Below are positions 52,660-62,381 of a stretch of DNA of 64,000 nt, piece after piece. The stretch covers positions 248,001 to 312,000 of the forward strand of contig NZ_WUUS01000002.1 in assembly GCF_009831625.1 (NCBI RefSeq). The letters are read 5' to 3'. This stretch comes from Halobaculum saliterrae (GTDB taxonomy: Archaea; Halobacteriota; Halobacteria; Halobacteriales; Haloferacaceae). The position numbers were made by a program, and so were the translations under genes. Within the stretch, counting starts at the first letter, position 1; each line of letters opens with the position of its first letter. Below the pieces are notes generated by a model, which saw only the letters and a program-made list of their open reading frames with translations, was not told the origin of the DNA and made no database searches.

Positions 52660-53688
52660 ATGACACAGCGCCGCTTCGCCGTTCCGGACGCGCCCGATCC
52701 CGACCACGAACTGTCCGCGGACGACGCCGTCCACTACCGCTGGGACGCCTCGATCGAGCCCGCGCTCACCGTCGAGCCGGGGAGCGTCGTTCGCTTCGAC
52801 TGTCGCGACGCGTACGACGGCCAGCTCGACCCGCCCGCGACCGTCGAGAAGCTGCTCGCCGTCGACACCGAGGGCCACGCGCTCACGGGGCCGGTCGCCG
52901 TCGATGGCGCCGAGCCGGGCGACACCCTCGCGGTCGACCTACTAGCGTTCGAGCACCGTGGCCGTGGCGTCACCGCGGTCCCGCCGGGCGAGCGGGAGGG
53001 CGGCCTGCTGCCCGAGGAGTTCCGCGACCCGTACGTCCGTGAGTGGGACCTGGACGCGCGGCGAGACGGGACGCCGGTCGCGACGTTCGCCGCCGACGAC
53101 GCCCCGGACGTGTCGGTGCCGCTGGCCCCGTTCCCCGGCAACCTCGGCGTCGCCCCCGGCGACGACGGCCCCCACTCGACCATGCCGCCCCGTCGCGTCG
53201 GCGGCAACATGGACGTGAAGCACCTGACGGCCGGCTCGCGGCTCTACCTCCCCGTCGAGGCGGCGGGCGCGCTGTTCTCGATCGGCGACTGCCACGCCGC
53301 GCAGGGCGACGGCGAGGTGTGCCTCACGGGCATCGAGGCCCCGATGACCGTGACCGCCCGGTTCGATCTCGTCGACGACTACCCCGTCGACGGGCCGCAA
53401 CTCGAGACGGACGGGCCGTTCACCCCCAGTGGGCACGACGAGCGGATGTACGCGACGACGGGCATCGCGCCGGACCTCATGGACGCGACGAAGTCGGCGG
53501 TCAGTCACATGATCACGCACCTCCACGAGCGCCGGGGGTTCTCCCGGCCGGACGCGTACGTGCTGTGCTCGGCCGCGGTCGACCTGAAGATCAACGAGGT
53601 CGTCGACGCGCCGAACTGGACCGTCTCGGCGTACCTCCCCGAGTCGGTACTGGCGTCCGCCGACGAGGGGGTGGCGGAGCGATCGTGA
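52660..53688 (+). CDS. Acetamidase/formamidase family protein
   Basis: 342 residues. Features of PF03069 are visible: PGNLGVAPGDDGPHSTMPPR near 155, GGNMDVKHLTAGS, and FSIGDCHAAQGDGEVCLTGIE with metal-binding residues. It hydrolyses short amides to ammonia and acid. It lies alone between a divergent transporter and a PNPOx-like gene. Confidence 0.85.
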   Translation: MTQRRFAVPDAPDPDHELSADDAVHYRWDASIEPALTVEPGSVVRFDCRDAYDGQLDPPATVEKLLAVDTEGHALTGPVAVDGAEPGDTLAVDLLAFEHRGRGVTAVPPGEREGGLLPEEFRDPYVREWDLDARRDGTPVATFAADDAPDVSVPLAPFPGNLGVAPGDDGPHSTMPPRRVGGNMDVKHLTAGSRLYLPVEAAGALFSIGDCHAAQGDGEVCLTGIEAPMTVTARFDLVDDYPVDGPQLETDGPFTPSGHDERMYATTGIAPDLMDATKSAVSHMITHLHERRGFSRPDAYVLCSAAVDLKINEVVDAPNWTVSAYLPESVLASADEGVAERS

Positions 53689-53855
53689 GCGGTCGTCGGT
53701 CCTCGCTTCAGCGGTACAGCCCCCCGTACGGTCGAGGGGGCGTAGCCTCGGATACGACGCCCGTGGCCGCCGCCGAGGTCGGGTCACGTCCGGCGGTGAG
53801 CCGACGGGCCCGACCCGCCGACCCGTTTTTCACCTTCGGTGACATCTCTAGCGGT

Positions 53856-54311
53856 ATGGGTGCTCCCGACACGGTGACGATGGCGGACGACGAGCGCGAC
53901 GTGTTCCTCGGAACCGGCGGGGTCGGGGTCATGTCGCTGGCCTCCGAGAGCGGTGCCGACGAACCGCCCCACAGCGTTCCCGTCTCGTACGGCTACGACG
54001 GGCGCGAGGAGACGTTCTACTTCCGGCTGGCCGTCGGCGCGGACAGCGGGAAGCCGCCCCTGACCGACCGTGCGGTCACGTTCGTCACCTACGACACCGT
54101 CGACGGCATGTGGCACAGCGTCGTCGCGTCCGGTCGACTGGAATCCACCACCGACGCCGACATCTCGACGGAGTCGTTGGCGGGACTCGATCGGGTGGGG
54201 ATCCCGCTCGTCGACGCGTTCGGCCGGCCCACCGCGGACGTGCAGTTCGAGTTCTACCGGCTCGTTCCCGACAGCCTCACCGGGCGGAAGGAGTCGAGCC
54301 CCGAGCTGTGA
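53856..54311 (+). CDS. Pyridoxamine 5'-phosphate oxidase-like (flavin-binding split barrel) protein
   Basis: 151 residues. The opening MADDERDVFLGTGGVGVMSL then HSVPVSYGYDGREETFYFRL follows the FMN-binding split-barrel pattern of haloarchaeal PNPOx-like proteins. The frame is open further upstream, but ATG 53856 or 53880 gives a normal length. Probably an FMN or heme-binding protein; its substrate is unknown. Confidence 0.75.
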   Translation: MGAPDTVTMADDERDVFLGTGGVGVMSLASESGADEPPHSVPVSYGYDGREETFYFRLAVGADSGKPPLTDRAVTFVTYDTVDGMWHSVVASGRLESTTDADISTESLAGLDRVGIPLVDAFGRPTADVQFEFYRLVPDSLTGRKESSPEL

Positions 54312-54474
54312 GCGGCTCGGTCGACCGGGCGCGACGGCCGCGACGGCGCCGTCGCTCCGGCGGAATCTCGGCCCGTTGCGGTCACCGCGTCCGTCACGGG
54401 ACTCGGCGGCGCAGGGTCGGCGTCTCCGTGACCGTCGCTCTCGGGACACTCACGTCCGTGACGCCGCCGGTGTT

Positions 54475-55185
54475 CTAGCTCGACTCGCCCCTGCCGCGCG
54501 AGAGGAGGAGACCCGTCGCCAGCAGCAGCGATCCGCCGCCGACGGACCACCCGACCCAAAGCAGCGCGGTTCTGATCGTCGACGGCGACAGGGCCGCGAC
54601 GGGGACGAACAGTCGAACGTCCACGACGACGACGAGGAGCGCGCCGACGACGTCGAACACGAGATCGAGGGCCGTGTCGCGCCGGCCGTAGTGGACCAAC
54701 ACCGGTTCGATGTCGAGCCGATCAGCCACGTCCCTCGCGAGGAGCTCGCCGATCTCCCAGAGCACGCCGATCGCGAACACGAGGCCGAGGGTCGCGCCGA
54801 CGATTCCACCGGTCCGAAGTCCGAGCCCGCTGGACGAGCGGGAGACGACGAGCAGTCCCCCGTACACCAACGAGGCGACCAGCGCGGCCGAGACAGTGTG
54901 TGTGAGGTGGTCCCACCACCGGACGGTATCATACCAGCCGAGCATCCCGACGAGGTGGAGGAATCCCGCCAGTGCGAGCCACAGCGACAGTTCCGAGGCG
55001 GCGGACATCGCCTCCCCGACCGCCGACGGCGCGGCCGCGGCCAGCCCGGCGGGAAGCAGCGCGACCGCCAGCGCGAACGCGGCGTTGACCGCGGCGGCCG
55101 CGTCCGACCGTCGGAGCGCGACCACCCCCCCGACGACGATTCCAGCCCGCAGGAGCATGGCGGCGATATGAGCCGCGTCGTGCAT
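54475..55185 (-). CDS. Multi-helix membrane protein of unknown function
   Basis: 236 residues, seven or eight hydrophobic helices. The segments YDTVRWWDHLTHTVSAAL and GVLWEIGELLARDVADRL are reminiscent of DUF2238-like proteins. It begins 2 nt after the upstream YdjM-like gene on the same strand, so they form an operon. An ATG far upstream at 55974 would run through that gene and was rejected. Confidence 0.68.
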   Translation of the reverse strand: MHDAAHIAAMLLRAGIVVGGVVALRRSDAAAAVNAAFALAVALLPAGLAAAAPSAVGEAMSAASELSLWLALAGFLHLVGMLGWYDTVRWWDHLTHTVSAALVASLVYGGLLVVSRSSSGLGLRTGGIVGATLGLVFAIGVLWEIGELLARDVADRLDIEPVLVHYGRRDTALDLVFDVVGALLVVVVDVRLFVPVAALSPSTIRTALLWVGWSVGGGSLLLATGLLLSRGRGESS

Positions 55186-55187
55186 GG

Positions 55188-55850
55188 CTATCTCCCGTCG
55201 CGCGTGGCGCGACCGGTCTCCGAGTCGGCGGCTGCATCGGCCCGTAGCGAGGTTCGATAGCGCGCGGGAAGCGACGTGACGACTGGCGTCGGGAGCGCGG
55301 GCACGATCACCTCGACGACGCTCGGGAGGACGCGCCGGACGACCGTGTAGGCGGCCGCGATCGCGAGCGCGCCCGCGACGACGATCCGCAACTCGCCGCC
55401 GGCGACGCCCCACAGCCCGGCGGCCAGCGTCGTCGACAGCAGGAGGTCCTCGGGGGCGCCGTCGTAGCGGATCCAACGGCGCGGGGCGATCCAGCGGCCG
55501 TTGAAGTGATCGTAGACCGCACGGTCGGCGGTCGCCTCCCACGGGCGGAGTTCGAGTCCCCCGCCGAACACGTCGGCGACGCAGTGGGCGGCCGCGCCGA
55601 TGAGGAGGGCGGCGAGCGCGACGCTCGCGGTCGTGCCGACGACGAGCGCGGCCGGGACGGCGACGACCGCCGCCGTGGAGTAGTACACCGGGAAGTGGAG
55701 GGTCCGGCGGTGCCCCACGTAGAGGTCCATGTCGGGGAGGACGCCGCCCAACAGACCCGCAGCGAGCACGAGGGGGGCCGCCTCGGGCGCGAGCGCCGCC
55801 AGCGGAACCGCGAGGGCGGCCCCGGCGAGCGCGTGGGTGGGGAGCATCAT
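55188..55850 (-). CDS. YdjM-like membrane-bound metal-dependent hydrolase (second member)
   Basis: 220 residues. MMLPTHALAGAALAVPLAA, then LLGGVLPDMDLYVGHRRTLH and a later AAHCVADVFGGGLELRPW are family signatures with His and Asp metal ligands. Hydrophobic helices lie about 10-45, 62-95 and 150-180. It is the distant relative of 17447-18001. It is co-transcribed with the following membrane protein. Activity in this family is largely unproven. Confidence 0.78.
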   Translation of the reverse strand: MMLPTHALAGAALAVPLAALAPEAAPLVLAAGLLGGVLPDMDLYVGHRRTLHFPVYYSTAAVVAVPAALVVGTTASVALAALLIGAAAHCVADVFGGGLELRPWEATADRAVYDHFNGRWIAPRRWIRYDGAPEDLLLSTTLAAGLWGVAGGELRIVVAGALAIAAAYTVVRRVLPSVVEVIVPALPTPVVTSLPARYRTSLRADAAADSETGRATRDGR

Positions 55851-56082
55851 ATGCCCGAGCGCACGAGCCCCACGCGTTTGAACGTACCGTGAGAGTACCC
55901 GACACGTCGGCCGCTCCCGCGTCCGGGCGACCAGTTCTCTCGCGTCGGGTCCGTTCGGGTAGTGTATCCGGCAACCGATCCCAGCGGGGCGGCGACAGTG
56001 AGCGGCGACCACGGTCTCTCTGTTAGTGTACCGGATCAGTCCGGCACCATCGACACGCGAGAGCCGTGACAACCACCGACCG

Positions 56083-56970
56083 ATGACGACGTCCGCTCCG
56101 TCGAGCCACGTGGGGCACCGAAACCGCTGTGAGACGAGCGTCGTCCGCGTCGACGAACAACGCGAGATAGCCTACGCGGAGTACGGCCGACCGGACGGAA
56201 CTCCGCTCGTCTTCCTCCACGGGACCCCGGGGTCCCGCCGCCTGGGGGCACTGCTCGATCACGCCGCTCGAACCCACGACGTGCGCGTGCTCGCGCCCGA
56301 GCGACCGGGGTACGGCCGTTCGTCGCCGTGGCCGGAGCGATCCGTCGCCGACGCCGCCGCGTTCGTCACGCCGGTGCTCGACGACGCCGGCGTCGACGCC
56401 GCGAGGCTCGCCGGGTTCTCCGGTGGCGGCCCGTACGCGCTCTCGACGGCGGCAACGCGCCCGGACCGGGTCGACCGTGTGGACGTGATCGCCGGGGCGA
56501 CGCCGCCCAGAGTCGGCGGAGACGCTCCCGCGGTCCAGCGGCTGTTGGGCACGTTGGCGACACGGGCACCGCGCGTGCTCGGGGGACTCCTTCGTGGACA
56601 GGCGTGGTGTGCGGAGCGGCTGGACCCCTCGTTCGTCGTCGGGCAGTACACCGCGTCGAACGCGACCGAACCGGTACCGGACCGTGTCGCCGAAACCGTG
56701 CAGGCGGACTTCGTCGAGGCGTTCGCACAGGGTCGATCCGGTGCAGTCACCGAGTTCCGAACCACGTCGACGGACTGGGGTGTGGACCTCACCGCGATCG
56801 AGACGGACGTGGACCTGTGGTACGGGACGGCCGACACGAACGTGCCGTTCGCTCACGCTCGCGGGCTCGAACGGGCGATCCCGACGGCCGAGCTACACGC
56901 GCTCGACGGTGCGGATCACCTCCGGACGCTCGTCCGGAGCGTTCCCGCTGTCGTGGCGGCGGACCGATGA
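56083..56970 (+). CDS. Alpha/beta hydrolase
   Basis: 295 residues. Oxyanion motif HGTPGSRR (about 45-52), nucleophile elbow GFSGGG around 110, a late Asp in YGTADTNVP and His in DGADHLRT complete the triad. It would be an esterase, lipase or related enzyme of unknown substrate. An ATG at 56026 is in frame but the extra residues look random. Confidence 0.8.
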   Translation: MTTSAPSSHVGHRNRCETSVVRVDEQREIAYAEYGRPDGTPLVFLHGTPGSRRLGALLDHAARTHDVRVLAPERPGYGRSSPWPERSVADAAAFVTPVLDDAGVDAARLAGFSGGGPYALSTAATRPDRVDRVDVIAGATPPRVGGDAPAVQRLLGTLATRAPRVLGGLLRGQAWCAERLDPSFVVGQYTASNATEPVPDRVAETVQADFVEAFAQGRSGAVTEFRTTSTDWGVDLTAIETDVDLWYGTADTNVPFAHARGLERAIPTAELHALDGADHLRTLVRSVPAVVAADR

Positions 56971-57063
56971 TCGCGTTCAGCCGTTCGATCCGCCGCCAGG
57001 CGACGGATCCGCCCGAGTGGAACGCTTGATATGTCGGCCCGCCGACCGCGGTCCGTAGGGAAC

Positions 57064-57717
57064 ATGAAACGGATCCGGTTCTCGATCGCCTACCCCGATC
57101 GGCTCGTCCACCCGCTCCACCGTCGGATCATCGATGGGGCGGGGATCACGCGGGCCGAGTTGCTGCTGTGGAGTCCGACCGCCGACGCGACCACCCTGGT
57201 CTGGTGTGACGGTGGTCGGGACGCGACGGCGACGGCCGTCGAGGGGATCGACTCCCTCCTCGGCTCACACCTCGTCGACGGCGCCGACGGCACGTACGCC
57301 TTCCTCCGGCAGGACGAGTACGAGTTCGCGGCGGCGCTGTTGGAGACGATCGCGGACGCCCGGGTGCTGTTCCAGCCGCCGGTCGTGTTCCTCGACACGG
57401 GTCGCGTTCGGTTCGAGGCCGTCGGGGACGGATCGGCCCTCAGCGCGTTTCACGATCGGCTCGCAGAACTCGGGGAGTTGACGATCGAGCGCGTCCACGA
57501 GTTCGAACGGGCGGATCCTCCGGCACGGCTCACCGACCGACAGCGAGCGGCGCTCGACGCCGCCGTCTCGGCGGGGTACTACGAGGTCCCGCGGGAGGGA
57601 ACGATCGCCGACATCGCGGCCGTGCTCGACTGTTCGACCAGCACCGCGGGCGAACTCGTTCGAAAGGCCGAGGCGTCGGTGATCCGCGGGTACGTCGAGA
57701 CGGCCGACGCCCGGTAA
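57064..57717 (+). CDS. HTH_10 (bacterio-opsin activator-type) transcription regulator
   Basis: 217 residues. A sensing-type N-terminal part (about 1-150) is followed by an HTH_10 domain: LTDRQRAALDAAVSAGYYEV, GTIADIAAVLDCSTSTAGEL and VRKAEASVIRGYV. The start at 57064 is used; the frame opens 11 codons earlier. Targets are unknown; the MetE-like gene 92 nt downstream is a possibility. Confidence 0.82.
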   Translation: MKRIRFSIAYPDRLVHPLHRRIIDGAGITRAELLLWSPTADATTLVWCDGGRDATATAVEGIDSLLGSHLVDGADGTYAFLRQDEYEFAAALLETIADARVLFQPPVVFLDTGRVRFEAVGDGSALSAFHDRLAELGELTIERVHEFERADPPARLTDRQRAALDAAVSAGYYEVPREGTIADIAAVLDCSTSTAGELVRKAEASVIRGYVETADAR

Positions 57718-57769
57718 GCGGCGACACGGAGCGGAACAGGTCCACTCTCCCGAGTTGTGAGTACCATGA

Positions 57770-57794
57770 GTTATATTATCATTCGAATATATTA
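57770..57794 (+). promoter_or_regulatory. AT-rich promoter of the MetE-like gene
   Basis: Two overlapping TATA-like elements are present, TTATATTATC (57771-57780) and GAATATATTATT (57785-57796), 16-39 nt before the ATG. The second is somewhat close for a leaderless transcript, the first gives a leader of about 10 nt. Confidence 0.5.
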
Positions 57795-57809
57795 TTCACT
57801 CGGCTACGC

Positions 57810-58964
57810 ATGACAGCGAACGACGAGCGTATTCCGACGACGCACATCGGTAGTCTCCCTCGGCCGCCCGAACTCCTCGACCTGCTCACTGCCCGCCAGA
57901 ACGGCGAGTCAGTCGACGCCGACGAGTGGGACGGGACCGTCGCGGACGCCACGCGCGACGTGGTCGAGCGACAGGCGGAGGTCGGTATCGACGCGGCCAA
58001 CAACGGGGAGCAGTCCCGCGTCTCGTTCAACTGGTACGTCGCCGACCGCCTCAGCGGCATCGAGGGGACGGAGGAGCAGGAGCTCTGGGCCGACCTCCAG
58101 GAGTTCCCCGACTACGCCGAGGAGACGTTCAGGACGGACGTCATCGACCTCTCGATGCACCCCGTCGTCACCGGGCCGGTCGAGTACACCGGACGCGAGG
58201 AGGCCGAGGCCGAGATCGCGGGGTTCCGCGAGGCGATCGAGGCCGTCGACGCCGACTTCGACGACACGTTCATGACGGCGGCGTCGCCGAGCGTCGTCAC
58301 CGCCACGCACGTCAACGAACACTACGACTCCTACGACGAGTACCTCTTCGCCGTCGCCGACGCGATGGCCGAGGAGTACGAACTCGTCGCCGACGCGGGG
58401 CTGACGCTGCAGATCGACGCGCCCGAACTGCTCACGATCGGCCACACCGCGGCGTACGCCGACGCCCCGTTGGAGGAGATCACGGAGGCGACCAGTCTGC
58501 ACGTCCAGGCCCTCAACGAGGCGCTGTCGAACGTTCCGGCCGAGCAGGTTCGCCTGCACACCTGCTGGGGGAGCTACGAGGGGCCCCACCACCTCGACAC
58601 GGACCTGGTCGACATGCTCCCGGAGGTCTACGAGGCGGACATCACCGGACTCAGCGTCGAGCAGGCGAACCCCCGTCACCAACACGAGTACCGGGCGTTC
58701 GCCGAGCAGCCGGTGCCCGACGGCTGGACGCTGATCCCGGGCGTCGTCGACGTGAAGACGAACGTCATCGACCACCCCGAGACGATCGCCGACCGGTTGG
58801 AGCGCGTCGCCGACGCGGTCGACGACTCGACGCCGCTTGCGGCCGCACCCGACTGCGGATTCGGCACGCAGGCCGGGCTCGGAATGGTCGATCCCGAGAT
58901 CGCGTGGGCGAAGCTGGAGGCGCTCGACGAGGGCGCCGCCATCGCGAACGAGCGGCTCTCCTGA
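57810..58964 (+). CDS. Cobalamin-independent methionine synthase family protein (MetE C-terminal-like)
   Basis: 384 residues. RIPTTHIGSLPRPPELLDLL is a family opening; RLHTCWGSYEGPHH and APDCGFGT supply the His and Cys zinc ligands, with Glu in between. Its length matches the stand-alone C-terminal-type enzymes of archaea. It may transfer a methyl group to homocysteine from a corrinoid or other donor, or act on another thiol. It is followed 87 nt later by a flavoprotein, possibly co-transcribed. Confidence 0.82.
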   Translation: MTANDERIPTTHIGSLPRPPELLDLLTARQNGESVDADEWDGTVADATRDVVERQAEVGIDAANNGEQSRVSFNWYVADRLSGIEGTEEQELWADLQEFPDYAEETFRTDVIDLSMHPVVTGPVEYTGREEAEAEIAGFREAIEAVDADFDDTFMTAASPSVVTATHVNEHYDSYDEYLFAVADAMAEEYELVADAGLTLQIDAPELLTIGHTAAYADAPLEEITEATSLHVQALNEALSNVPAEQVRLHTCWGSYEGPHHLDTDLVDMLPEVYEADITGLSVEQANPRHQHEYRAFAEQPVPDGWTLIPGVVDVKTNVIDHPETIADRLERVADAVDDSTPLAAAPDCGFGTQAGLGMVDPEIAWAKLEALDEGAAIANERLS

Positions 58965-59051
58965 GGCGTCGACCCTCGGGTGGAACCACGGACGTGCGCC
59001 CAACGGAACCGTCGGCGATAGCTGTAAGTCGGTTCCCGGTCGACTGCTCGT

Positions 59052-60485
59052 GTGACAGATCCTGTCGTAATCGTCGGCGGCGACGCCGCGGGGCTGAGCG
59101 CGGCGAGCAAGCTCTCCCGCGAGGATCCCGAGCGCGAGGTGATCGTGTTCGAGCGCGGCAGGTGGGTCTCGTACGCCCACTGCGGCGAGCCGTACTTCGT
59201 CAAGGGGGAGGTGGACACGCTCGACGATCTGCTGTCGCTGTCGCCCGCGGAGATCGACGAGCGGGGGATCGACCTCCGGCGCGAACACGAGGTCGTCGGC
59301 GTCGACACCGACGCCGGGACGGTCGCCGTCGAGGGCGCCGACGGCTCGTTCGAACAGCCGTACGGGGACCTCGTCGTCGCGACCGGCGCGCGCGCTCGCA
59401 CCGGCCCGATCCCGGGAAGCGAGCTGACCGGCGCGTTCACGATCCACGGGCTCGACTCGGCGGCGGCCGTGCGCGCGCTGTTGACGCCGCCGGCGGGGTT
59501 CTCCGTCGACGACCTCGGGGGGGAGGGCTACGTCGACCGCGAGATGGTCGCCCGCTACGGCGCGATGGAGCCGCCGGAGACCGCCGCGATCGTCGGCGGG
59601 GGGTACGTCGGCGTCGAGATGGCGGAGGCGCTGGACGCGTGGGACGTCGACGTGCACCTGTTCCAGCGCTCCGAGCTGCCGATCCCGACGTTCGGCGAGG
59701 CGGTCGGGGAGACGGTCGCCGACCACCTCCGCGAGCGGGGGGTCGATCTCCACCTCGGCGCCGAGGTCGACGAACTGATCGGCGAGGACGGGAGTGTCGC
59801 CGGCGTCCGGTGTGGAGACGGGTCGACCCTCAAGGCGGAACTGGCGGTCGTCGGCGTCGGCGTCGCGCCGAACGTCGAGATCGTCGAGGACACGCCCGTG
59901 GAACTGGGGGATTCGGGCGCCATCGCCGTCGACGAGTACGGCGAGACCGCCGTCGAGGGCGTGTACGCGGCCGGCGACTGCGCGGAGGACCGCCACGTCG
60001 TCACCGACGAGCCGGCGTGGATCCCCCTGGGACTGACAGCGAACCGCGCCGGCCGGGCGATCGGACAGACGCTGGCCGGGACGCCGACCGAGACCGGCGG
60101 CATCGCCGGAACGGCGGTCGTGAAGGCGTTCGACGAGGAGTGTGGGCGGGCCGGGATCGTCGACGGGGAGGAGGCACGCGAGGCCGGCTTCGACCCGGTC
60201 TCGCGGACGGTCACCGCGGGATCGCGCTCCGGCTACTACCCGGGCAACGAGGAGACGACGGTGACGCTCGTCGCCGACCGCGAGAGCGGGCGGCTCATCG
60301 GCGGATCGATCGTCGGTAAGGACCGCGCGGCGGTCCGCATCGACACGGTCGCGACCGCGCTGGAGGGCGGGCTCACCGTTGCGGAGGTCGAGGGACTGGA
60401 CCTCGCGTACGCCCCGCCGTTCAGTCCCGTCTGGGACCCGGTCCTCGTCGCGGCGAAGGTGCTCGGCGGCGCCCTGGAGCGATAG
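59052..60485 (+). CDS. FAD-dependent pyridine nucleotide-disulfide oxidoreductase (CoA-disulfide reductase-like)
   Basis: 477 residues from a GTG start. FAD motif VIVGGDAAGLSAASKLSR is followed by the active-site region SYAHCGEPYFVKGEV, in which the single Cys sits where CoA-disulfide reductases and NADH oxidases have theirs. NAD motif VGGGYVGVEMAEAL and the second FAD contact GVYAAGDCAED are present; the C-terminal dimerisation domain completes the protein. Probable substrates are CoA or glutamylcysteine disulfides, or O2. Confidence 0.85.
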   Translation: MTDPVVIVGGDAAGLSAASKLSREDPEREVIVFERGRWVSYAHCGEPYFVKGEVDTLDDLLSLSPAEIDERGIDLRREHEVVGVDTDAGTVAVEGADGSFEQPYGDLVVATGARARTGPIPGSELTGAFTIHGLDSAAAVRALLTPPAGFSVDDLGGEGYVDREMVARYGAMEPPETAAIVGGGYVGVEMAEALDAWDVDVHLFQRSELPIPTFGEAVGETVADHLRERGVDLHLGAEVDELIGEDGSVAGVRCGDGSTLKAELAVVGVGVAPNVEIVEDTPVELGDSGAIAVDEYGETAVEGVYAAGDCAEDRHVVTDEPAWIPLGLTANRAGRAIGQTLAGTPTETGGIAGTAVVKAFDEECGRAGIVDGEEAREAGFDPVSRTVTAGSRSGYYPGNEETTVTLVADRESGRLIGGSIVGKDRAAVRIDTVATALEGGLTVAEVEGLDLAYAPPFSPVWDPVLVAAKVLGGALER

Positions 60486-60542
60486 CCTCGCTCACTCGCC
60501 GTCGCCGTCCTGTCCCGCCGATCGGTCCGCCTCGTGGGCGAC

Positions 60543-61943
60543 TCACTCCTCGACGACGAGGACGCGGAGGTCGTTGACGTTCGTCCCGGTCGCGCCGGTT
60601 CGGATCAGCGCGCCCCGCTCACGTAACGCGGATAGGGAGTCGTTGTCGTCGAGCGCGACGCGCGCGTCCGCCGCGTCGGCCGTGTCCCCGATCGTTCGCG
60701 GCGTCACGAGCGCGCCTGCGGCGTCGGTGCTGCCGTCGCGACCGTCCGTGTCGGCCGCGAGAAACGCCACGGATCGGTCCGCGACCGGCGATCCGGAACG
60801 CGCGAACTCGATCCCGGCCGCGAGGGCACTCTCGAGGTTCGGACCGCCGGTACCGCCGCCCCTGACGGTCACCGTCGTCTCGCCGCCCGAGAGGACGACC
60901 GCCGGCGGCGCGATCGGGTTCCCCGACCCCACGATCTCCTCGGCGATCGCGGCGTGCGTCACGCCCGCCTCCCGTGCCTCACCCCGGATCCGACTCGACA
61001 GGACGAGCGGGTCGTACCCGCGGTCGGCGGCGATGGTCGCCGCAGCCTCCAGCGCGGTCGCCGCGTTGGCGAGCACGTGCGTGTCGACCCGGTCGAGGGA
61101 CGACTCGTCGGCGGTCGGCGTCTCAGATTCCGCGCCGCGCGCGCCTCGCCGGAGCTGCTCGCGCACGGCCGGTGGGGCGTCGATCGCGTAGCGTTCGAGC
61201 ACGTCGAGCGCGTCCGCGTACGTCGAGTCGTCGGGCACGGTCGGCCCGCTGCCGATCACGCTCGGATCGTCGCCGACCACGTCGCTGAAGGCGATCCCGA
61301 CGACCGTCGCGGGTGCGGCCGCGGCCGCGAGTCGTCCGCCCTTCACCCGCGAGAGGTGCTTGCGGACGGCGTTGATCTCGTCGATGTCGGCGCCCGCTCC
61401 CAACAGCGCGTCCGTGGTCTCGCGCAGCGCCGACAGGCCGACCGCGTCGACCGGCGCCGCGAACAGCGCGCTCGCGCCGCCGGTGATCACCGCAAGCACG
61501 AGCGTCTCCTCGCCGGCCTCCCGGACCAGTTCCACCGCGCGGGCGGTTCCCTCGACTCCCGCCTTCGTGGGGACCGGGTGTCCACCGACGACCCGCTCGA
61601 TCGGCGAATCGTCGTCGCCCTCCGAGCCGGCAGCCTCGTCCACGACGACGACGCCCGCGTCGATCCGGTCGCCGAGGATGGACTCCAGGGCTGACGCCAC
61701 GCCGTCGGTCGCCTTGCCGCCGCCGACCACGACGATCCGGTCGTACCCGTCGAGGTCGTAGGCGTCGTCGCCGATGCGCAGCACGGACCCGTCCAGCGCG
61801 ACCCGTTCCGAGACGACCGCCCGGGGGAGCACCGCCTCAATGCCGGCACGGAGACACGCGACCGCGACCCGCTCGGTGGCGTCCGAGGAAGCGGCGTCGG
61901 GACCGTCGACCGTCACCCTCACCCGCCGTTCGTCTCTCGCCAT
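60543..61943 (-). CDS. Glycerate 2-kinase (GckA/MOFRL family)
   Basis: 466 residues. IVVVGGGKATDGVASALESI near the N-terminus has the conserved catalytic Lys; VVGGHPVPTKAGVEGTARAV, ITGGASALFAAP and NAVRKHLSRVKGGRLA follow; the C-terminal MOFRL part has GTGGPNLESALAAGIEF and FLAADTDGRDGSTDAAGAL. It phosphorylates D-glycerate to 2-phosphoglycerate. It is convergent with the flavoprotein gene 57 nt away. Full length for the family. Confidence 0.88.
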   Translation of the reverse strand: MARDERRVRVTVDGPDAASSDATERVAVACLRAGIEAVLPRAVVSERVALDGSVLRIGDDAYDLDGYDRIVVVGGGKATDGVASALESILGDRIDAGVVVVDEAAGSEGDDDSPIERVVGGHPVPTKAGVEGTARAVELVREAGEETLVLAVITGGASALFAAPVDAVGLSALRETTDALLGAGADIDEINAVRKHLSRVKGGRLAAAAAPATVVGIAFSDVVGDDPSVIGSGPTVPDDSTYADALDVLERYAIDAPPAVREQLRRGARGAESETPTADESSLDRVDTHVLANAATALEAAATIAADRGYDPLVLSSRIRGEAREAGVTHAAIAEEIVGSGNPIAPPAVVLSGGETTVTVRGGGTGGPNLESALAAGIEFARSGSPVADRSVAFLAADTDGRDGSTDAAGALVTPRTIGDTADAADARVALDDNDSLSALRERGALIRTGATGTNVNDLRVLVVEE

Positions 61944-62064
61944 ACCGGATCTGGCCGCGAGGCCACCATAACAACACCGGCGTGGGGCGTCGAACAGCGG
62001 TCGACGGTGGCGTTCCGAACGGGTGTCGCCGAGCCGCGGCGACGGGTCCCGGTCCGTCCGACGC

Positions 62065-62367
62065 TTACCGTTCTGGACGACCCCCTCCCGATCGCCAGCC
62101 CCACGCCACCTCGGCCACGATCCAGAAGCCGGTCCACAGCCAGAAGAGGACGAACACCAGCACGGTCGTGGTCAACAACTCCGGCTCCAGTCGGCCGACC
62201 GTCGCGACCAACTCCGGGTAGAAGGTGACGGCGAGCGCGACCGTCACGACGAAGCCGACCGAAGCGCAGCCGGCGTGTCCCATCGTCGTACCCGCCTTCG
62301 CTCGCGGTCGGTTCGGGGGACGGTCAGGGGACCGTCGATCTCCCTCGCCCGCCGCCGGTGTGTACAT
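62065..62367 (-). CDS. Small two-helix membrane protein
   Basis: 100 residues. A polar Arg/Pro-rich N-terminus (about 1-28) precedes two helices (about 35-52 and 64-86) and an Arg/Gly tail. No family was recognised. It diverges from the universal stress gene and shares a region with an inverted repeat and a TATA box. A start at the ATG at 62283 would leave both helices intact. Confidence 0.55.
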   Translation of the reverse strand: MYTPAAGEGDRRSPDRPPNRPRAKAGTTMGHAGCASVGFVVTVALAVTFYPELVATVGRLEPELLTTTVLVFVLFWLWTGFWIVAEVAWGWRSGGGRPER

Positions 62368-62381
62368 AGTTGTCACCCCCC

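Noticed and set aside
53043..53855. Long upstream extension of the PNPOx-like gene
   Set aside because: The frame is open through the acetamidase gene, but the extra residues look random; ATG 53856 gives a family-like length.
57909..59996. Minus-strand open frame of 695 codons
   Set aside because: Antisense to the same two enzyme genes; it has no recognisable content.
57926..60319. Plus-strand open frame of 797 codons spanning two genes
   Set aside because: It reads a different frame of the MetE-like and flavoprotein genes and is Arg/Gly-rich, without motifs.
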